In this document: positions 47,720-60,202 of the stretch, piece by piece | How the letters are laid out: every line of letters starts with the position of its first letter | Position numbering within the stretch: the stretch's first letter is position 1 | From: Trema orientale | Lineage: Eukaryota; Streptophyta; Magnoliopsida; Rosales; Cannabaceae | Reading direction: 5' to 3' | Assembly (NCBI GenBank): GCA_002914845.1 | Contig: JXTC01000094.1 | Span: 316,921 to 380,920, forward strand | DNA: 64,000 nucleotides | Position numbers and translations under genes: made by a program | Notes under the pieces: generated by a model | What the model saw: the letters and a program-made list of their open reading frames with translations, nothing else | What the model was told of the DNA's origin: nothing | Database searches by the model: none

Positions 47720-48457
47720 GGTGCTGTTTGGTAACACTTTTATTTTTTATTTTTTTAAACACAAAAATGAAAGTACTTTTTCTTATTTTGTTTTTTGCAT
47801 TTTAAAAACAAAAATGTGTTTGGTAATAATGTTGTACTTTTTATTTTATAAAATAAAAACAATAAATACATATTTGGTAACTAGCACTTTTTACTTTTGA
47901 AAGTGAAAATCAAAAGGGAGAGTAATAAAGGAAAAAGGAAAGAGAAAATGAGAGAGAGAAAAAGTGGAATTTATCTAAATAAATTTCATAAATAGTATTT
48001 TTCAAAATAAACTTTTAAAAGTGATATTTTTCGAAATATTTTGGGAAATTTTTGAAACAAAATACCAAATTTTACAATTATATTTTGGAAAGTTACCACT
48101 TTTGAAATTTTGATTTTGAAAAATACAACTTTTAAAAATATTTATAAAAATACCACTTTTACATGAGGCTAGAGAGATAATGACAAGAGAAATAGTGATG
48201 AGAGAGAAAATGTTAAGAGAAATGGTAATGCGAGTCTAGATATATTTGAATTTTGATACTAGCATTTCTACAAAATTGTTTAAAAAAATTTTGAAAGTAA
48301 GAAATTTTTGTTTTCAAAATTTTAAAAATTTTGTTGTCAAATTAAAAAAACGAAAAACAAAAGTAGTTTTACCAAACATAATTTTGAAAAGTATTTCCAC
48401 TTTTTTGATTAAAAAAACAAAAAACTGTTTAAATAAGTGTTACCAAACAAGCTCTTA
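47717..48457. mobile_element. Tourist-like MITE with GTTTGGTAACAC ends
   Basis: The element spans 47720-48454, starting GGTGCTGTTTGGTAACAC and ending in the near inverse GTGTTACCAAACAAGCTC. TTA flanks it on both sides (47717-47719, 48455-48457), as for PIF/Harbinger insertions. The interior is AT-rich, with repeated ACTTTTAAAA-type motifs in both orientations and no transposase. Confidence 0.7.
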
Positions 48458-48940
48458 AGTGTTAGAATATTAATTTGTGGAAATTAAAAGTTAAAGTTAG
48501 TTTTTGCAAAAAATAAAAAATAAAAATAAAAATCAAGAAATTTTTATGTCATTAATTTTTTTTTTTCAAAAAAAAAAAAAATAGTAATACAATACATCAT
48601 GCGCTGGTGAACACTAAACAACATCTTAATTGAACGACGACATGTAGTTTGAAACTCTAATGACAGATAATATTCTAAAAAGCTTAGGCTTAATCCTAAT
48701 TTAAGTCCCCTAAATGTCATTTTGATGATCTCTGAACTTTAAAATATCCCAAATTTGTTTTTTTTTTTTAAATTATTTGGTCCATAAAACTTTAATATAT
48801 CTTATTGTATTGGTTTTGATCATTGGTCAACAATATAATTGTTCAAATTGAAACTAGAAACTAAAATTGAGGGGGAAAAAACAATTTAGGGTAGCTAAAC
48901 TTGATACTTGAATTTTAGGGACTAAAATGGAACGAAAAAT
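48458..48940. other. AT-rich intergenic stretch
   Basis: No gene seen. Confidence 0.4.
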
Positions 48941-49284
48941 ATAGGACCCATTTGGTTCGCCTATTTGAATGTGTGTATTTGAATGGAAACTGTGGAATGT
49001 GTTATAATTGGAATGGGAGACATTTGAATACAAAAAATAGTGGAATATTAGAATGGACCATTCAAAAACACCTCTCCCCCTCTATTCTCATTCAAGATAC
49101 AAAAAAACCATTCCAATGGTTAAATTTTTGAATTGACCATTTGAATGGAAAAACTGAATTGTTGAAACAAACACACATTCTAAAAGATCATTTGAATGAA
49201 AAAACTGAATTGTTGAAACAAACATACATTCAAATGGATTTTCCATTTCAATGGAATGGAATGGTTGAAACAAACGGGGCCATA
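48941..49284. mobile_element. Small MITE with CATTTGAATGG subrepeats
   Basis: The element spans 48944-49281, starting GGACCCATTTGGTTCG; the inverse of the right end is GGCCCCGTTTGTTTC. ATA flanks both ends. The motif ATTTGAATG and its inverse occur many times inside. A segment of about 50 bases (AAAACTGAATTGTTGAAACA core) is doubled in tandem around 49140-49230. Confidence 0.65.
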
Positions 49285-50088
49285 ATCTAAGACCAAGTCT
49301 AGGACGTTTAAAAAGTGATCACAGACCAGAAATGTTGTTTTGATTAAGAGACCAAAAATAAGATTAACACAAAAGGTCATAATAAATATGATGTGTCGTT
49401 TTTCTTTTTTTTTTTGTTTAATTTTTACTTTTTATTTTTAACTTAGGATAAAACAATTATGTTTCCTCATTTAAATTAGGTAAATTTTATTGTTAGTCCT
49501 TGAAAAAGTACTCAAATCTCACTTTGGTTTATGATTTTCAAAATATCTCATGAGTTGGTTTCCGAATTTTAAATAAATGCCCATTTTCAAATTTTTTTAG
49601 TAAAATGATTGGTATATTAAATTTCAAAGAAATGTTCGTTTGGAAATTTTTTTCGCACATCTATCTATAGCATAATTAAAAGAGTGAATCAAAACTTTTG
49701 GTTTCGTCCATCTATTTTGTCGCTTTCTTACTGTTTATCCGTCTATCTATTTTGTCCTATCCTATTAAGTTTACTTTCTTCTATTTGTTCACATAGTGCT
49801 TTCTTTCCCCCATTAAAATAAGAAACTAAAAACGCCAGGCACCTGCTGCGAGAAGCCTCCGCTATGTCCCTATCACCTTCCTCGTCCTCTTCTTTCATAA
49901 TCGGCTCCCTCCACCAATTTAATCTCCACTCTTATAATCTATCTCCCTCATACTCTGAAGTTTGATCATCCACATGTAAGATTTTTAGTATTTTTTTCTC
50001 CAATTAATTTTTTTAAGACTCTGATTGTATAACTCCCTTCATCTTTTGTTTAACGTTTTCATCTCTTAATTTTTTTCCATGAATTTGG
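49285..50088. other. Intergenic stretch
   Basis: No gene seen. A pyrimidine-rich, GC-richer patch at 49850-49960 has no open frame of note. Confidence 0.4.
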
Positions 50089-50115
50089 TGTGACAACCCG
50101 TATCCATGAATTTGG

Positions 50116-52369
50116 TGTGACAACCCGTAAAAACAAAAGAGTAATTATTTATATGACAACCCGTAGCCATCCCCTATTTATATATATATAATTTATTTAT
50201 ATTATATAAATAATATAAAGAGAAAAGACTAAAAAGCCCTTAAGAAATGATATTTACTGGGGTTACTTTAGTAATTGAACAATAGACCCTTTAAGAAACT
50301 ATAAGACTAATAATCTGCTCAGTTTATAAACACGCTCTGTAGAGAAAAAAAAATAGAGAGAGAGTGGAGGCTATGCATTTAAGAAGAAGAAGATGAAGAC
50401 TATTGTCATGGGTTATTGAGACTCACACCCAAGGTAATAAACTCAACCAATTAAATTTTATGTTTTAGTTTGATTTCGGGATTGAGATTGAATATCTAGG
50501 GTTAGGGTTTAGAATTGCTCATAAATTATTTATAAAATATGAGAAAGTATCTGGTAGAAGATGAAACCTATTGATATTAGGATTTAAACAAGACAAATTT
50601 TGAGTGATTTAGTTGGGTAAAGAGAAAGTTATGAATTTTTGAGTTTTGGCATAAGATGTAAAAATATACTAGAGGTTCTGACTAGCTTTTCAAGGATTTT
50701 TACTAGTATGATTGGGCCATATTTAATATAATTAGAAAGTTTATCGAATTATCTTTCCAACGGTATATAATTTGTCAAAAACAGACTTACAAGCAGAGAG
50801 TTATAACTAATTAAAGTGAATATTACAAATCTAGAAAAATTTGAAACTTTGGGTACTTTTAGCAAAACGTGATAGTGGCTTTTAGGACTTACTTATAGAC
50901 TCTATAATCGCATTCTTGGTACTATTAGGATCTCCATGACTTATAGAATAGGTCCCTTAAGTATGGTAATTTTTAGAGAAATTTTAGATTTGTCATAAAT
51001 CGTGAGAAATTAACATTATTAGGAATAGTTATGAAGTTAATAATAAAAGATGCATGGGCAGTAAGTAGTTAATATTTTTAGTATAATTAGAGTATGATTT
51101 TATTAATGTGATACTTATATATGATTTGTATGATAATATGTGCTTGAAAGAATTTGTTGATTATTTGAGTTGATTAGACAAAGCGAACGAGGTAAGTAAC
51201 CTTTGGTCTTTTCTAGTAACTTCTTGTACAAAAACTAAATATTTTATTGTTTCTAATAAACTTATTTTTATAGAGTACTTCATTAAAAATATGATTTCAA
51301 GTGAAAATATACTTTTTGCAAATAAGTTATTTATTGAAAGAAAATTATTTTATTGAAACAATCGCTTTGTTTAAAAAGTATTTTGATTTTATCTGATAAT
51401 TATTTTGCACAAAACTATGGATCAAGTATATGATATTGTTATTGAATATTGTTATATGAAAACTGTTTAGAAATAATTACAATGATATAATGAGAAAAGT
51501 AAAATTATTTTTGAACTGTTATTATATATAAATATGTTTTAAAACACTCTTCAGTGACTATGCAATGTGGATCCATTTTATAGGGGTTATATGTGGACAG
51601 TACGTACCAAATGTGGACCTAGCTACAGGGGTTAAATGTAGTAAATATGGACCTAGCTACAGGGGTTACTTGTAGTAAATGTAGACCTGACTACAGGATT
51701 AAATGTAATAAATGTAGACCTAATCATAAAGGTCAAATGTGGCCAAAAGCTGTTGAGAAGTAAATTGAAAGTGATACTGATTATCGAATGAGAATGAAAC
51801 GATAGATTTTAAAAAATCTACTTGATGTTTTTGTTAAAGTGACTTTCTAAACAATCTCATTTGATTATATTGAAAATTATTACATTTTGGAATTGTTTTG
51901 TTTTGAAATATGTCATTTAATCTTTTTAAAGGATATATACTTGACCCAACTAGTTAAGGTTACTGGTTACTTACTAAGCTGTCAAGCTCACCCTTTTATT
52001 TTTTTCTCCCAAGTATTAAAGATCGTCAGTTAAGAGGTTCACTAAGGGAGAACTTATCTAGGTAATTGGGATGCATTTGAGTTCATGAATGAAAAATAGA
52101 AAGATAGAAATTCATTCATTTTTATTGGGAAAACATTAAGACTGAAAGGTCAATTAGCACAATATTTGTTATATTACAATATATATTTTGTATAGTTGAT
52201 TTTTTATATGTGAAGACTTAATAGAATTATTGGATTGTACATGATTTAGTGGTATTTATTGGAGTTTAATTATTCTTTATTTTTGTGAATTGTAGATGGA
52301 TGCCTTGCATATTTATAAGATATTGCCTTATAGGTGTGCGGCACACGTTCTCGGATATGGGGCGTGACA
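50116..52369 (+). mobile_element. Solo LTR A, long-LTR retrotransposon family (probably Ty3/gypsy)
   Basis: A 2.25-kb unit starting TGTGACAACCCG and ending GGGCGTGACA, TG...CA as in LTRs. It is flanked by TTTGG and TTTGA, which is close to a 5-base target duplication. It is homologous over its whole length, in the same orientation, to 54403-56595. The 27 bases at its left junction are doubled in tandem (50089-50115 copies the start). The internal region is absent, so this is a solo LTR fossil. The clade was not determined. Confidence 0.75.
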
Positions 52370-52387
52370 TTTGATCGGTGGGGGCAA

Positions 52388-53400
52388 TGTCTGAACTGAT
52401 AAAGATTTTGAATTTATAAAGACAAAATGAGACAAAGGAATTGAACTATTATTACTCTCTGCTGTGATACACAAAGACTTACAGCCACTGAGCTCATTAT
52501 ATAGAGCTTTCATCAATGGTAAAATGCATTAAAGTAGCATCATGCACACATTAAATCCTAAGAAAGTACTCAACGTGCTAACAAGACTAGGACAACTAAG
52601 ACTAGAAGCTATGGAAATAACAAAATAAAAGTACTTTCAACAATCCCTCCCTTAAACTGAAAAATTTTCAAATATTCAGTTTAGCTAATATCAACTGCAG
52701 ACCATCCCTCAAGCTAGATGTTCCAAAGTGCATACTCCAAGCGGTTTCCTTAGCATTTGAAACGTAGCCAATTTGAGGGGCTTGGTAAAAAGTCAGCAAC
52801 CTGGTCTTCACTTTTACAATAAACAAGATCAATCATTCCATCCTTAGTAAGGTCCTATAAGAAGTGATACTTCACATCTATATGCTTGCTTCTTTCGTGT
52901 AGAACGAGATTTTTGGAGAGCTTTATTATTGATCACAATAAATGAGAGTGGTTCCTTCTTGCTTAAGATGAATCTCTTCAAGAATATTTTGCAACCAAAT
53001 TGCTTGACAAGTACATACCACTGCTGCTACAAACTCAAGTTCTATTGTTGATAACGCCACTATCAATTGCTTCCTTGATGACCATGAAATTGCTCCTGAG
53101 CCCATCATAAAAGGATAACTAGAGGTACTCTTTCTATCATACGAGTCTCCAACATAGTCGCTATCTGTAAAGCCAAGCAAATATGACTTTTCATCCCTCT
53201 TGTAGAATAACCCATAACTAGTAGTACCTTGCAAGTACCTAAAAATTATTTTGGCAGCTAAAAGATGAATCTCCTTTGGGCACTCCATGAACCTGCTTAT
53301 GAGACTTACAACATGCATTATATCAGGTTTCATAGCTGTCAAATACATCAAACTCCATACAATTTGCTTGTAAAGAGTGCTATCAATCTTCCTTCAGGAT
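52388..53400 (-). mobile_element. Ty1/copia fossil, 3' part with LTR
   Basis: On the minus strand, the end of a Pol region is recognisable at 53351-52926: RT/RNase H junction with PDIMHVVSLISRFM, TDSDYVGD and the stretch around GSGAISWSS. Then come a polypurine tract (AAGGGAGGGAT) and a probable LTR of about 255 bases (52642-52388, TG...CA). It is a 5'-truncated fossil with several breaks, of moderate age. It sits between the two solo LTRs. Confidence 0.75.
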
Positions 53401-53439
53401 CTCGAACAAGCTTCTACTACTTTGTTTGTTGTTAGTAAA

Positions 53440-54040
53440 GAGAGGGGTTTGCCTCATTAGTTTGGTTTTGTAGAGTTAATTTCTTTTGTATTAGTTGCGA
53501 CAAATATGGTGACCGAGTCGGGTACTATTTAGAAGTTCAAGCACTGCTTGGATTTATTTGGTGTTACAGATTGTGATTAGCCCTTCGGAGTTTTGAAGGA
53601 GATGGCGAATGTGTTTCATTATTTTTAGACCTGGCTTATTTTTGCGCCAAGGTGGAGATTGTTGGATTCGTGGCTTTAAATTAAGCCATTAGTTTTGGGC
53701 CCAAGTCCAAATGCATCATGGCAGTTTCCCTTTTGTTATTGGCATCAAGATTGTTAGCAAAGCATCTTCTTTGCGGTCTTAGTTGCTTTTGTGAGAGAGA
53801 GAGATTTGGGTGTATTTCAGATTTAGATGTGAGAAAAATTTTGTCAGACTTTTGTAATCTCCTTTGATTATAGTGGAATTCTTCACCGTCTCCGACGTGG
53901 ACGTAGGCTATATTTTATAGCTAAACCATGATAAATCCTTGTGTCACGTGTGATTTTCTGTTATTTATATTTTATCGTAAATCCCTGTAATTTGATGTTT
54001 ATCTAGCAAGTTTGGTATTTGTATTTCCGCTGGTACAACA
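53440..54040 (+). mobile_element. Second Ty1/copia fossil: Pol tail, polypurine tract and LTR
   Basis: On the plus strand, a Pol C-terminal remnant (FKHCLDL near 53538) is followed by a GGTGGAGATTG polypurine tract and a probable LTR of about 380 bases (53660-54040, TGTTGG...CAACA). It is a broken, truncated fossil pointing opposite to the neighbouring copia piece and of another subfamily. Confidence 0.6.
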
Positions 54041-54402
54041 GTAACTTGTAAGGGTTCATATCTATCAAAGCATATTAAAATGAATCTACACGTGCGGAGC
54101 GCATCCCTTCACCTTGTATACATAAAATATGATGTACCACACAAAAATTAATAAATATACCGCAACTTACTAATACACGGCCACATGCGCCGAAATGGAA
54201 AAGTGGGAAGAAAGTATCAATGACTTGGGAAGTCAATATAGAGTTCCACGAACCACTACACAATCTTCTACTGATTCACCCCAGCCAAAAAAGGGGGAAA
54301 AAAAAGGAAAAAGGAAGATTCTCTCTCTTGTCCGAAGTCGTACCATAATTTATTGGACTCGTTCAAAGAATCAAACCAAGATCCAAACTGCTGCAGAGTA
54401 GG
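54041..54402. other. Spacer before solo LTR B
   Basis: No gene or repeat recognised. Confidence 0.4.
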
Positions 54403-54587
54403 TGTGATAACCCGTTATTTAAAAAAAAAATGTTTATATTTTATATATAATACAAGAATAAAGGAAAAGACAAAAGAGCTCTTATTTATTAGATATTATT
54501 TAGAAATATATTAGTAATTCAACAATAGATCCTTTAAGAAATCCTAAGACTAATAATCTACTCAGTTTATATGTACACTCTGTAGAG

Positions 54588-54627
<40 letters not shown>

Positions 54628-56595
54628 TTATGCATGTTTAAAAAGAAGAGGAAGACGAAAAAATCATTGTCATGGATTATTGAGACTCACTTCCAAGGTA
54701 ATAAACTCTTAACTAATTAAGTTTTATGTTTTATTTTGATTTTGGGATTGAGATTGACTATCTAGTGTTAAAATTTTGAATTGTTCATAAATTATTTATG
54801 AAATATGAGGAACAATCTGATAGAATATGAAGCCTATTGATATTAGGATTTAAACAAGATAAATTTTGAGTGATTTGGTTGCGTAAATAGAAAGTTATGA
54901 ATTTTTGAGTTTTGGACTAAGAAGTAAAAATACAGTAGAGGTTCCGACTAACTTTTCAAAGACTTTGCTAGTCTGATTAGGTTATATTTATATGATTGGA
55001 AAGCTTATTGAATTATCTTTCCAACGGTATATAATTTGTTAAAAACGGACTTATAACCAGAGATTTATAGCCAATTGAAATGAGTACTATGAATCTGAAA
55101 AAATCTGAAACTTTGGGTACTTTTAGCAAAATGTGGCAGCGACTTTTAAGGCTTTATAGGGCTTACTTATGGACCTTATAATCGCATTCTTAGTACTATT
55201 AGAATCCCACCATTGGTAGAACTTGTCCTCTAATTTTGATAATTTTTGGAGATAAGTCAAAATAGTTATAAATCATGAGAAATTAACATTATTGGGGGAA
55301 CTATAGAGTTGATCATAGTAGATGCATAGACAATAAGTATTCATTATTATTAGTGTAATTAGAATATGATTTTACTATTGTGGTTCTTATATATGGTTTA
55401 TATTATAATAGGTGCTTGAAAGAATTTGTTGATTATTTGAGTTGATTAGGTAAAAGCGAACGAAGGTAAGTAACTTTTGGTCTTTTCTAGTAACTTTTTG
55501 TACAAAAACTAAATATTTTATTATTTCTAATAAACTTATGTTTATAGAGTATTTTATTAAAAATATGATTTCAAGTGAAAACATACTTTTTGCAACTAAG
55601 TTATTTATTGAAAGAAAAATATTTTATTGAAACAATTGCTTTGTTTAAAAAGTATTTTAATTCTATCTGATAATTATTTTGCATGAAACTATGGATCAAA
55701 TATATGGCATTATTATTGAACATTGTTGCATGAAAACTGTTTAGGAATGATTACAATGATAAAATGAGAAAAGTGAAATTATTTTTGAACTGTTATTGTA
55801 TATGAATGTATTTTGAAACTTTCTTCAGTGACTATGTAATGTGGACCTATTCCATAGGGGTTATATATGAATAGTACGTACTGAATATGGACCTAGCTAT
55901 ATGGGTTAAATATAGTAAATGTGGACCTGGCTACAAGAGTTAAGTGAAGTAAATGTAGACCTAGTCACATAGGTTAAGTGTGACCATAGTCACCAAAAAC
56001 TGTTAAGAAGTGATTTGAAAGTGTTACTGATTATCGAATGAGAATGAAACGACAGATTTTAGAAACTTACTTCATATTTTTGTTAAAGTGGCTTTCCAAA
56101 CAATCTCATTTGATTATCTTGAAAATTATTACATTTTGAAATTAATGAAATATATCATTTAACATTTTCAAAAGATATATTTGATCTAGCTAGTTAAGGT
56201 TACTGATTACTTACTGAGCTCTCGAACTCACTCTTTTATTTTTTCCTCCCAAGTATTAAAGATCGTCAGTTAAAAGGTTCACTAAGGGAGAACTTATCTA
56301 GGTAATTGGGATGCATTTGAGTTCATGAATGAAAGATAGAAAGTCATTTATTGGGAAAACATGAAGACTGGAAAGGTCAATTAGCACAAATTTGTTATAT
56401 TATAGTATGTATTTTATATAGTTGATTTTTAATATTTGGAGACTTAATAGAATTATTGGGTTGTACATGATTTAGTAGTAATTACTAGAGTTTAATTATT
56501 CTTTATTTTTGTGAATTGTAGATAGATGTCTTATATATTTTTAAGACTTTGCCTCGTAAGCATGTGGCGCACGTCCTCGAGTATAGAGCGTGACA
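54403..56595 (+). mobile_element. Solo LTR B, same family as LTR A
   Basis: A 2.19-kb unit starting TGTGATAACCCG and ending GAGCGTGACA, flanked by GTAGG and GTAGA. It is alignable end to end with 50116-52369 in the same orientation; an (AG)n run (54593-54624) is expanded here. Its own flanks suggest an insertion separate from LTR A, rather than the two being ends of one element. It is a fossil without internal region. Confidence 0.75.
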
Positions 56596-57004
56596 GTAGA
56601 GTTCTCAATTCTGGGTTCTGCTTCAAAGAGGGGGAAAAAAAGTCAACATTTCTCCTGTAAAATGCCTTTTTTGTTTTTGAAGGTAAAGAGTAAAATTGTT
56701 ATTAAAATAATCTAATTGCTGTAATATGAATAATACACTTATAAATTCACCAATTACAAAACAAACCTGAAAAATGCATTCATTTACATAATTTAAAAAA
56801 TACTCAAATTTGACCTTTAAGCTGGAGGAGAGTTCTCGAGTTTAACAATGTTTATTATGTGAACTTCTTTTTCAATTTTTTTTTTAGTCCTGCCCAGAAT
56901 TACCCGAATGTTCTAATCATGTAAGCTGAGAAATATCGAGGAAAAATTGCCATTTAATTTAGAACTCTGAAGTCTGCATCTTTTGCTATTGTTGTTATTG
57001 TCAT
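56596..57004. other. Spacer before the DUF2921 pseudogene
   Basis: AT-rich. No start codon joins in frame to the homology that begins at about 57005. Confidence 0.4.
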
Positions 57005-60000
57005 TTGCGCGCCCTATTTGGGTTTTTGGGTTTGGGGTTTTCATTAGTTTCAGAGTCTTTGGTACCAGACGCGGCAGCCAAATTTGAAACTGAATCTCCT
57101 GTAAACTTTAGTTATTATCTAATTGATGAAGTGAAGAAAGAGTGTAAAGCTGTATTGTCTTCTGCTTCTGAATTGAAACCAGAAGACAATAGAGTTGAAA
57201 GTATTATATAAGACATCTTTTTCAAGAATGGGGATTGGGAGCAGGTCAATGGTGAGGCCCCAGTCCTGCCCTTTGATGTAAGATACCAAACTATTCAAAG
57301 GGACTTAACTCTGCCATTAGAGTTTTCTCCCGTTTCCGATCAGCGGGTCAAGCCATCGAACTTGGTTTCTTTCTGGGTGGGAGATGTTAGCCTCACTCAT
57401 CGATCAAAGAAATATGTTGGTCTCATTGGGTGCTCTGAATTTGGCCATTACTATTACTACTGGAGGTGCTCTTGTTGATTATGGGTATGATGGGAATTCC
57501 TGGTTTCAATTCTGGACAGGCAATTCCCGACTCACTGTCCCTTTCCAATGGGTCTACACTGAGTTCGAGAAGAATCGTGGGGAATGAGTGGTTTGTATGT
57601 TGCGGAATGCGTTGTTGGCCTTGAGGGAATCGGACTTCGCCAGTCCATGGGAATGGGTGAATGCTTCTTCACCTTATGCTCACGAGTACATTCCTCTATT
57701 TCTAGACGATAGAACTCTGCTTGTTCTTCGCTTTCCGAAGACCTTTAACTTGACTAATAGAGCAATCGAAGGCGAAATGAGGAGTTTGAATCCAAAATCA
57801 AACCGAAAGTACTTTGGAAGTTCATCAATCTACGAATTCGCCTTGGAGAAACTCGTTTCCAAAGCATGTTATCCTCACCCTTATAAAGAGACAAATAGCT
57901 CACTGATGATCCCGGGAATCAATGTCCACAAAGGGAATCATTTTTGTGATATTTTTGAAGACATAACCTGCAATCGAGGTCTTACTATTCTGTCAAACTG
58001 GAAATGCAGTGGCAAAGATGAATTTTGTGGTAAGTTGGGTCCATTTAAGATAAACAAAGAGATCAACCAAACAGATGGTGGTTTCAAAGGTGTCAATCTT
58101 TATATGCAAGTTGTCAAGTGTGAGCAATCAAATGTCCATAGCAATGCCACTTCAGCAAGGGTTTTGGCTGTTTTTAGAGCCTCTCTTCCATCGAAGAATC
58201 AGTATGCCGCAACCAGGAGATCGGGGACTGGAAACATGACCGTTGCTGCTGAGGGAATTTGGAATTCTACTAGTGGACAACTTTGCATGGTTGGTTGCCC
58301 TGGAATTGTTGATTCTGAAGGGAATGGCTGTGATTATCGGATCTGTTTGTACATTCCTACCTCATTTTCATTAAGCAAAGAAGCATTCTATATGGGACTT
58401 TTTCAAGCATTAGTACAAATGCTCCAACATACTTTCCTATCTCATTTGAAAAGTTCACACTTCAGCCTTCAGAGCTCTGGAACTACTTCCAAGGCTCCAG
58501 TCCATCTTACAGTTACTCACAATATGGTAAAGCTGCCGCGATCTTGGAAAGAAATGAGAAATTCAGTTTGGGAACTATGATCGAGAAATCGTTGCTGAAA
58601 TTCCCAAAACTAGAAGACGCTAAAGATTTTCGACTTAGTCTTTCTCTTCTCTCAGAAGATCTCATACTCCATACCCCTTTATTACCAGATTCAAGTACTC
58701 CTAAGTCTAAGCATCCAAGGATAGATATTCAGATGGATATTCTCGCGGTTGGTCCTATATTTGAGCTCTATTTTTCACGAAATGTCTTGAATTTCAGTGC
58801 CACTGATACTGCTTACCATACCAAAGCTGAATACACTGAGAAACTGCTCCTTTTTAATGTATCAGCTCAACTTTTTATCAGCAGAAGCAAATACAATAAT
58901 TCCTCTGTGCTTTTCTTGGAGGGTTATTATGACCAACGTGTTGGAAAAATGTACTTAGTTGGCTGCAGGGATGTCCGAGCTTCTTGGGAAATCTTACATG
59001 ATAGCATAGATCTTGAAGCCGGGCTAGACTGTTTGATTGATGTGATTGTGTCATATCCTCCAACGACAGATCGCTGGTTAGTTGATACGAATGCCAAAAT
59101 TTCCATAGCCAGCCAAAGAGCCGACGATGACCCACTTTATTTCACTCCAGTCAAGCTCCAAACTTTCCCAATAACTTACAGGAAGCAGAGGGAAGACATT
59201 CTCTCTCGTAGGGCAATCGAGGGAATCCTTTGGATTCTGGCTCTTTCATTTGAGATTGCTTGTATTTCAGGACAATTATTTCACATTAATCAGAATACGG
59301 ACTATGTTCCTACATGTCCCTCATCATGACAATTATTTCACATCAAGCGATTGGGTATAGCATTGCTCTTGTCACAGGTGCCGAAGCTCTCTTCAAGAAG
59401 GCTGGTTCTGAATCCTATGAATCTTTGTATGATCTCGAAAACAACCGGTGGTTGCACACACTTGATTACACTGCAAAGCTTCTTGTTATGGCGTTGTTAC
59501 TACTGACTCCAAGGCTTTGTCAAACAGTATGGCAATCTCACGTGAGATTGCTAACTCGAGCTCCTCTTGAACCTCATCGCATCCCAGGTGACAAGAAGGT
59601 CCGTTTGTGTACCTTGGCGATACATCTAATTGGCTATGCGCATTTTCTGATCATTCATAGTATGAGGAGCAGCCATAGCTCGATTTGGAAAGGAAGCTAC
59701 ACCTTTGTCAGAGAAAATTCCTGTGTTCTGAGTGAATGGGAAGCTGAGCTGGAAGAGTATGTTGGTCTTGTCCGAGACCTTTTCCTTCTCCCAAAAGTAA
59801 TTGGCAACTTGATATGGCAGGTTGATTGTCAACCACTTAGAAAGCTGTACTATATTGGAATCACATTGATTAGACTCTTTCCACGCCTCTACAATAACAT
59901 TAGAGCTCCTGACAATCCTTACTCTCCTGAAGAGTACGAGTTCGTCATTCCAAGTTCGGATTTCTACTCAAAGTTTGGAGACATAGCCATTCCTGTGACG

Positions 60001-60202
60001 GCAGTGGTTATTGCGGTTTTGGTTTATGTTCAGCAAAAATTTAGCTACGCAAAGCTCAGGAGTCTTTACTTTTGGAAGTTGTAGGCTTCTCCCATCGGCA
60101 TCAAGAATGTATAAGAGGCTGCCTTCGAGTCCCAGGGCGTTTGAACCCGAGCTTGCTTCTGGTGTCAACGGTAGTAATTCTTCAAACGAGAAAAAAGCAT
60201 GA
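57005..60202 (+). pseudogene. DUF2921 family gene (At1g52780-like), full span but broken
   Basis: Homology covers essentially the whole intronless gene. It starts with a signal-peptide-like LFGFLGLGFSLVSES, followed by the long luminal/extracellular part (GEMRSLNPKSN, SARVLAVFRA, GNMTVAAEGIW, GQLCMVGCPG, KMYLVGCRDVRASW). A multi-helix C-terminal half (LEEYVGLVRDLFLLPKVIG, DFYSKFGDIAIP) and the end ASGVNGSN...EKKA complete it. The frame is broken: no ATG before the homology, a stop at 57209-57211, a frameshift near 57415, a TGA at 57585-57587 where the family has Arg, a one-base loss near 58371-58380, and frameshifts near 59310 and 60060. Family function is unknown. Assembly indels could explain single frameshifts but not the two stops and lost start together. 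Confidence 0.85.

Noticed and set aside
50116-56595. One intact LTR retrotransposon with LTRs A and B as its ends
   Set aside because: Each LTR has its own near-duplicate flanks. The DNA between them belongs to two other copia families and has no matching interior.
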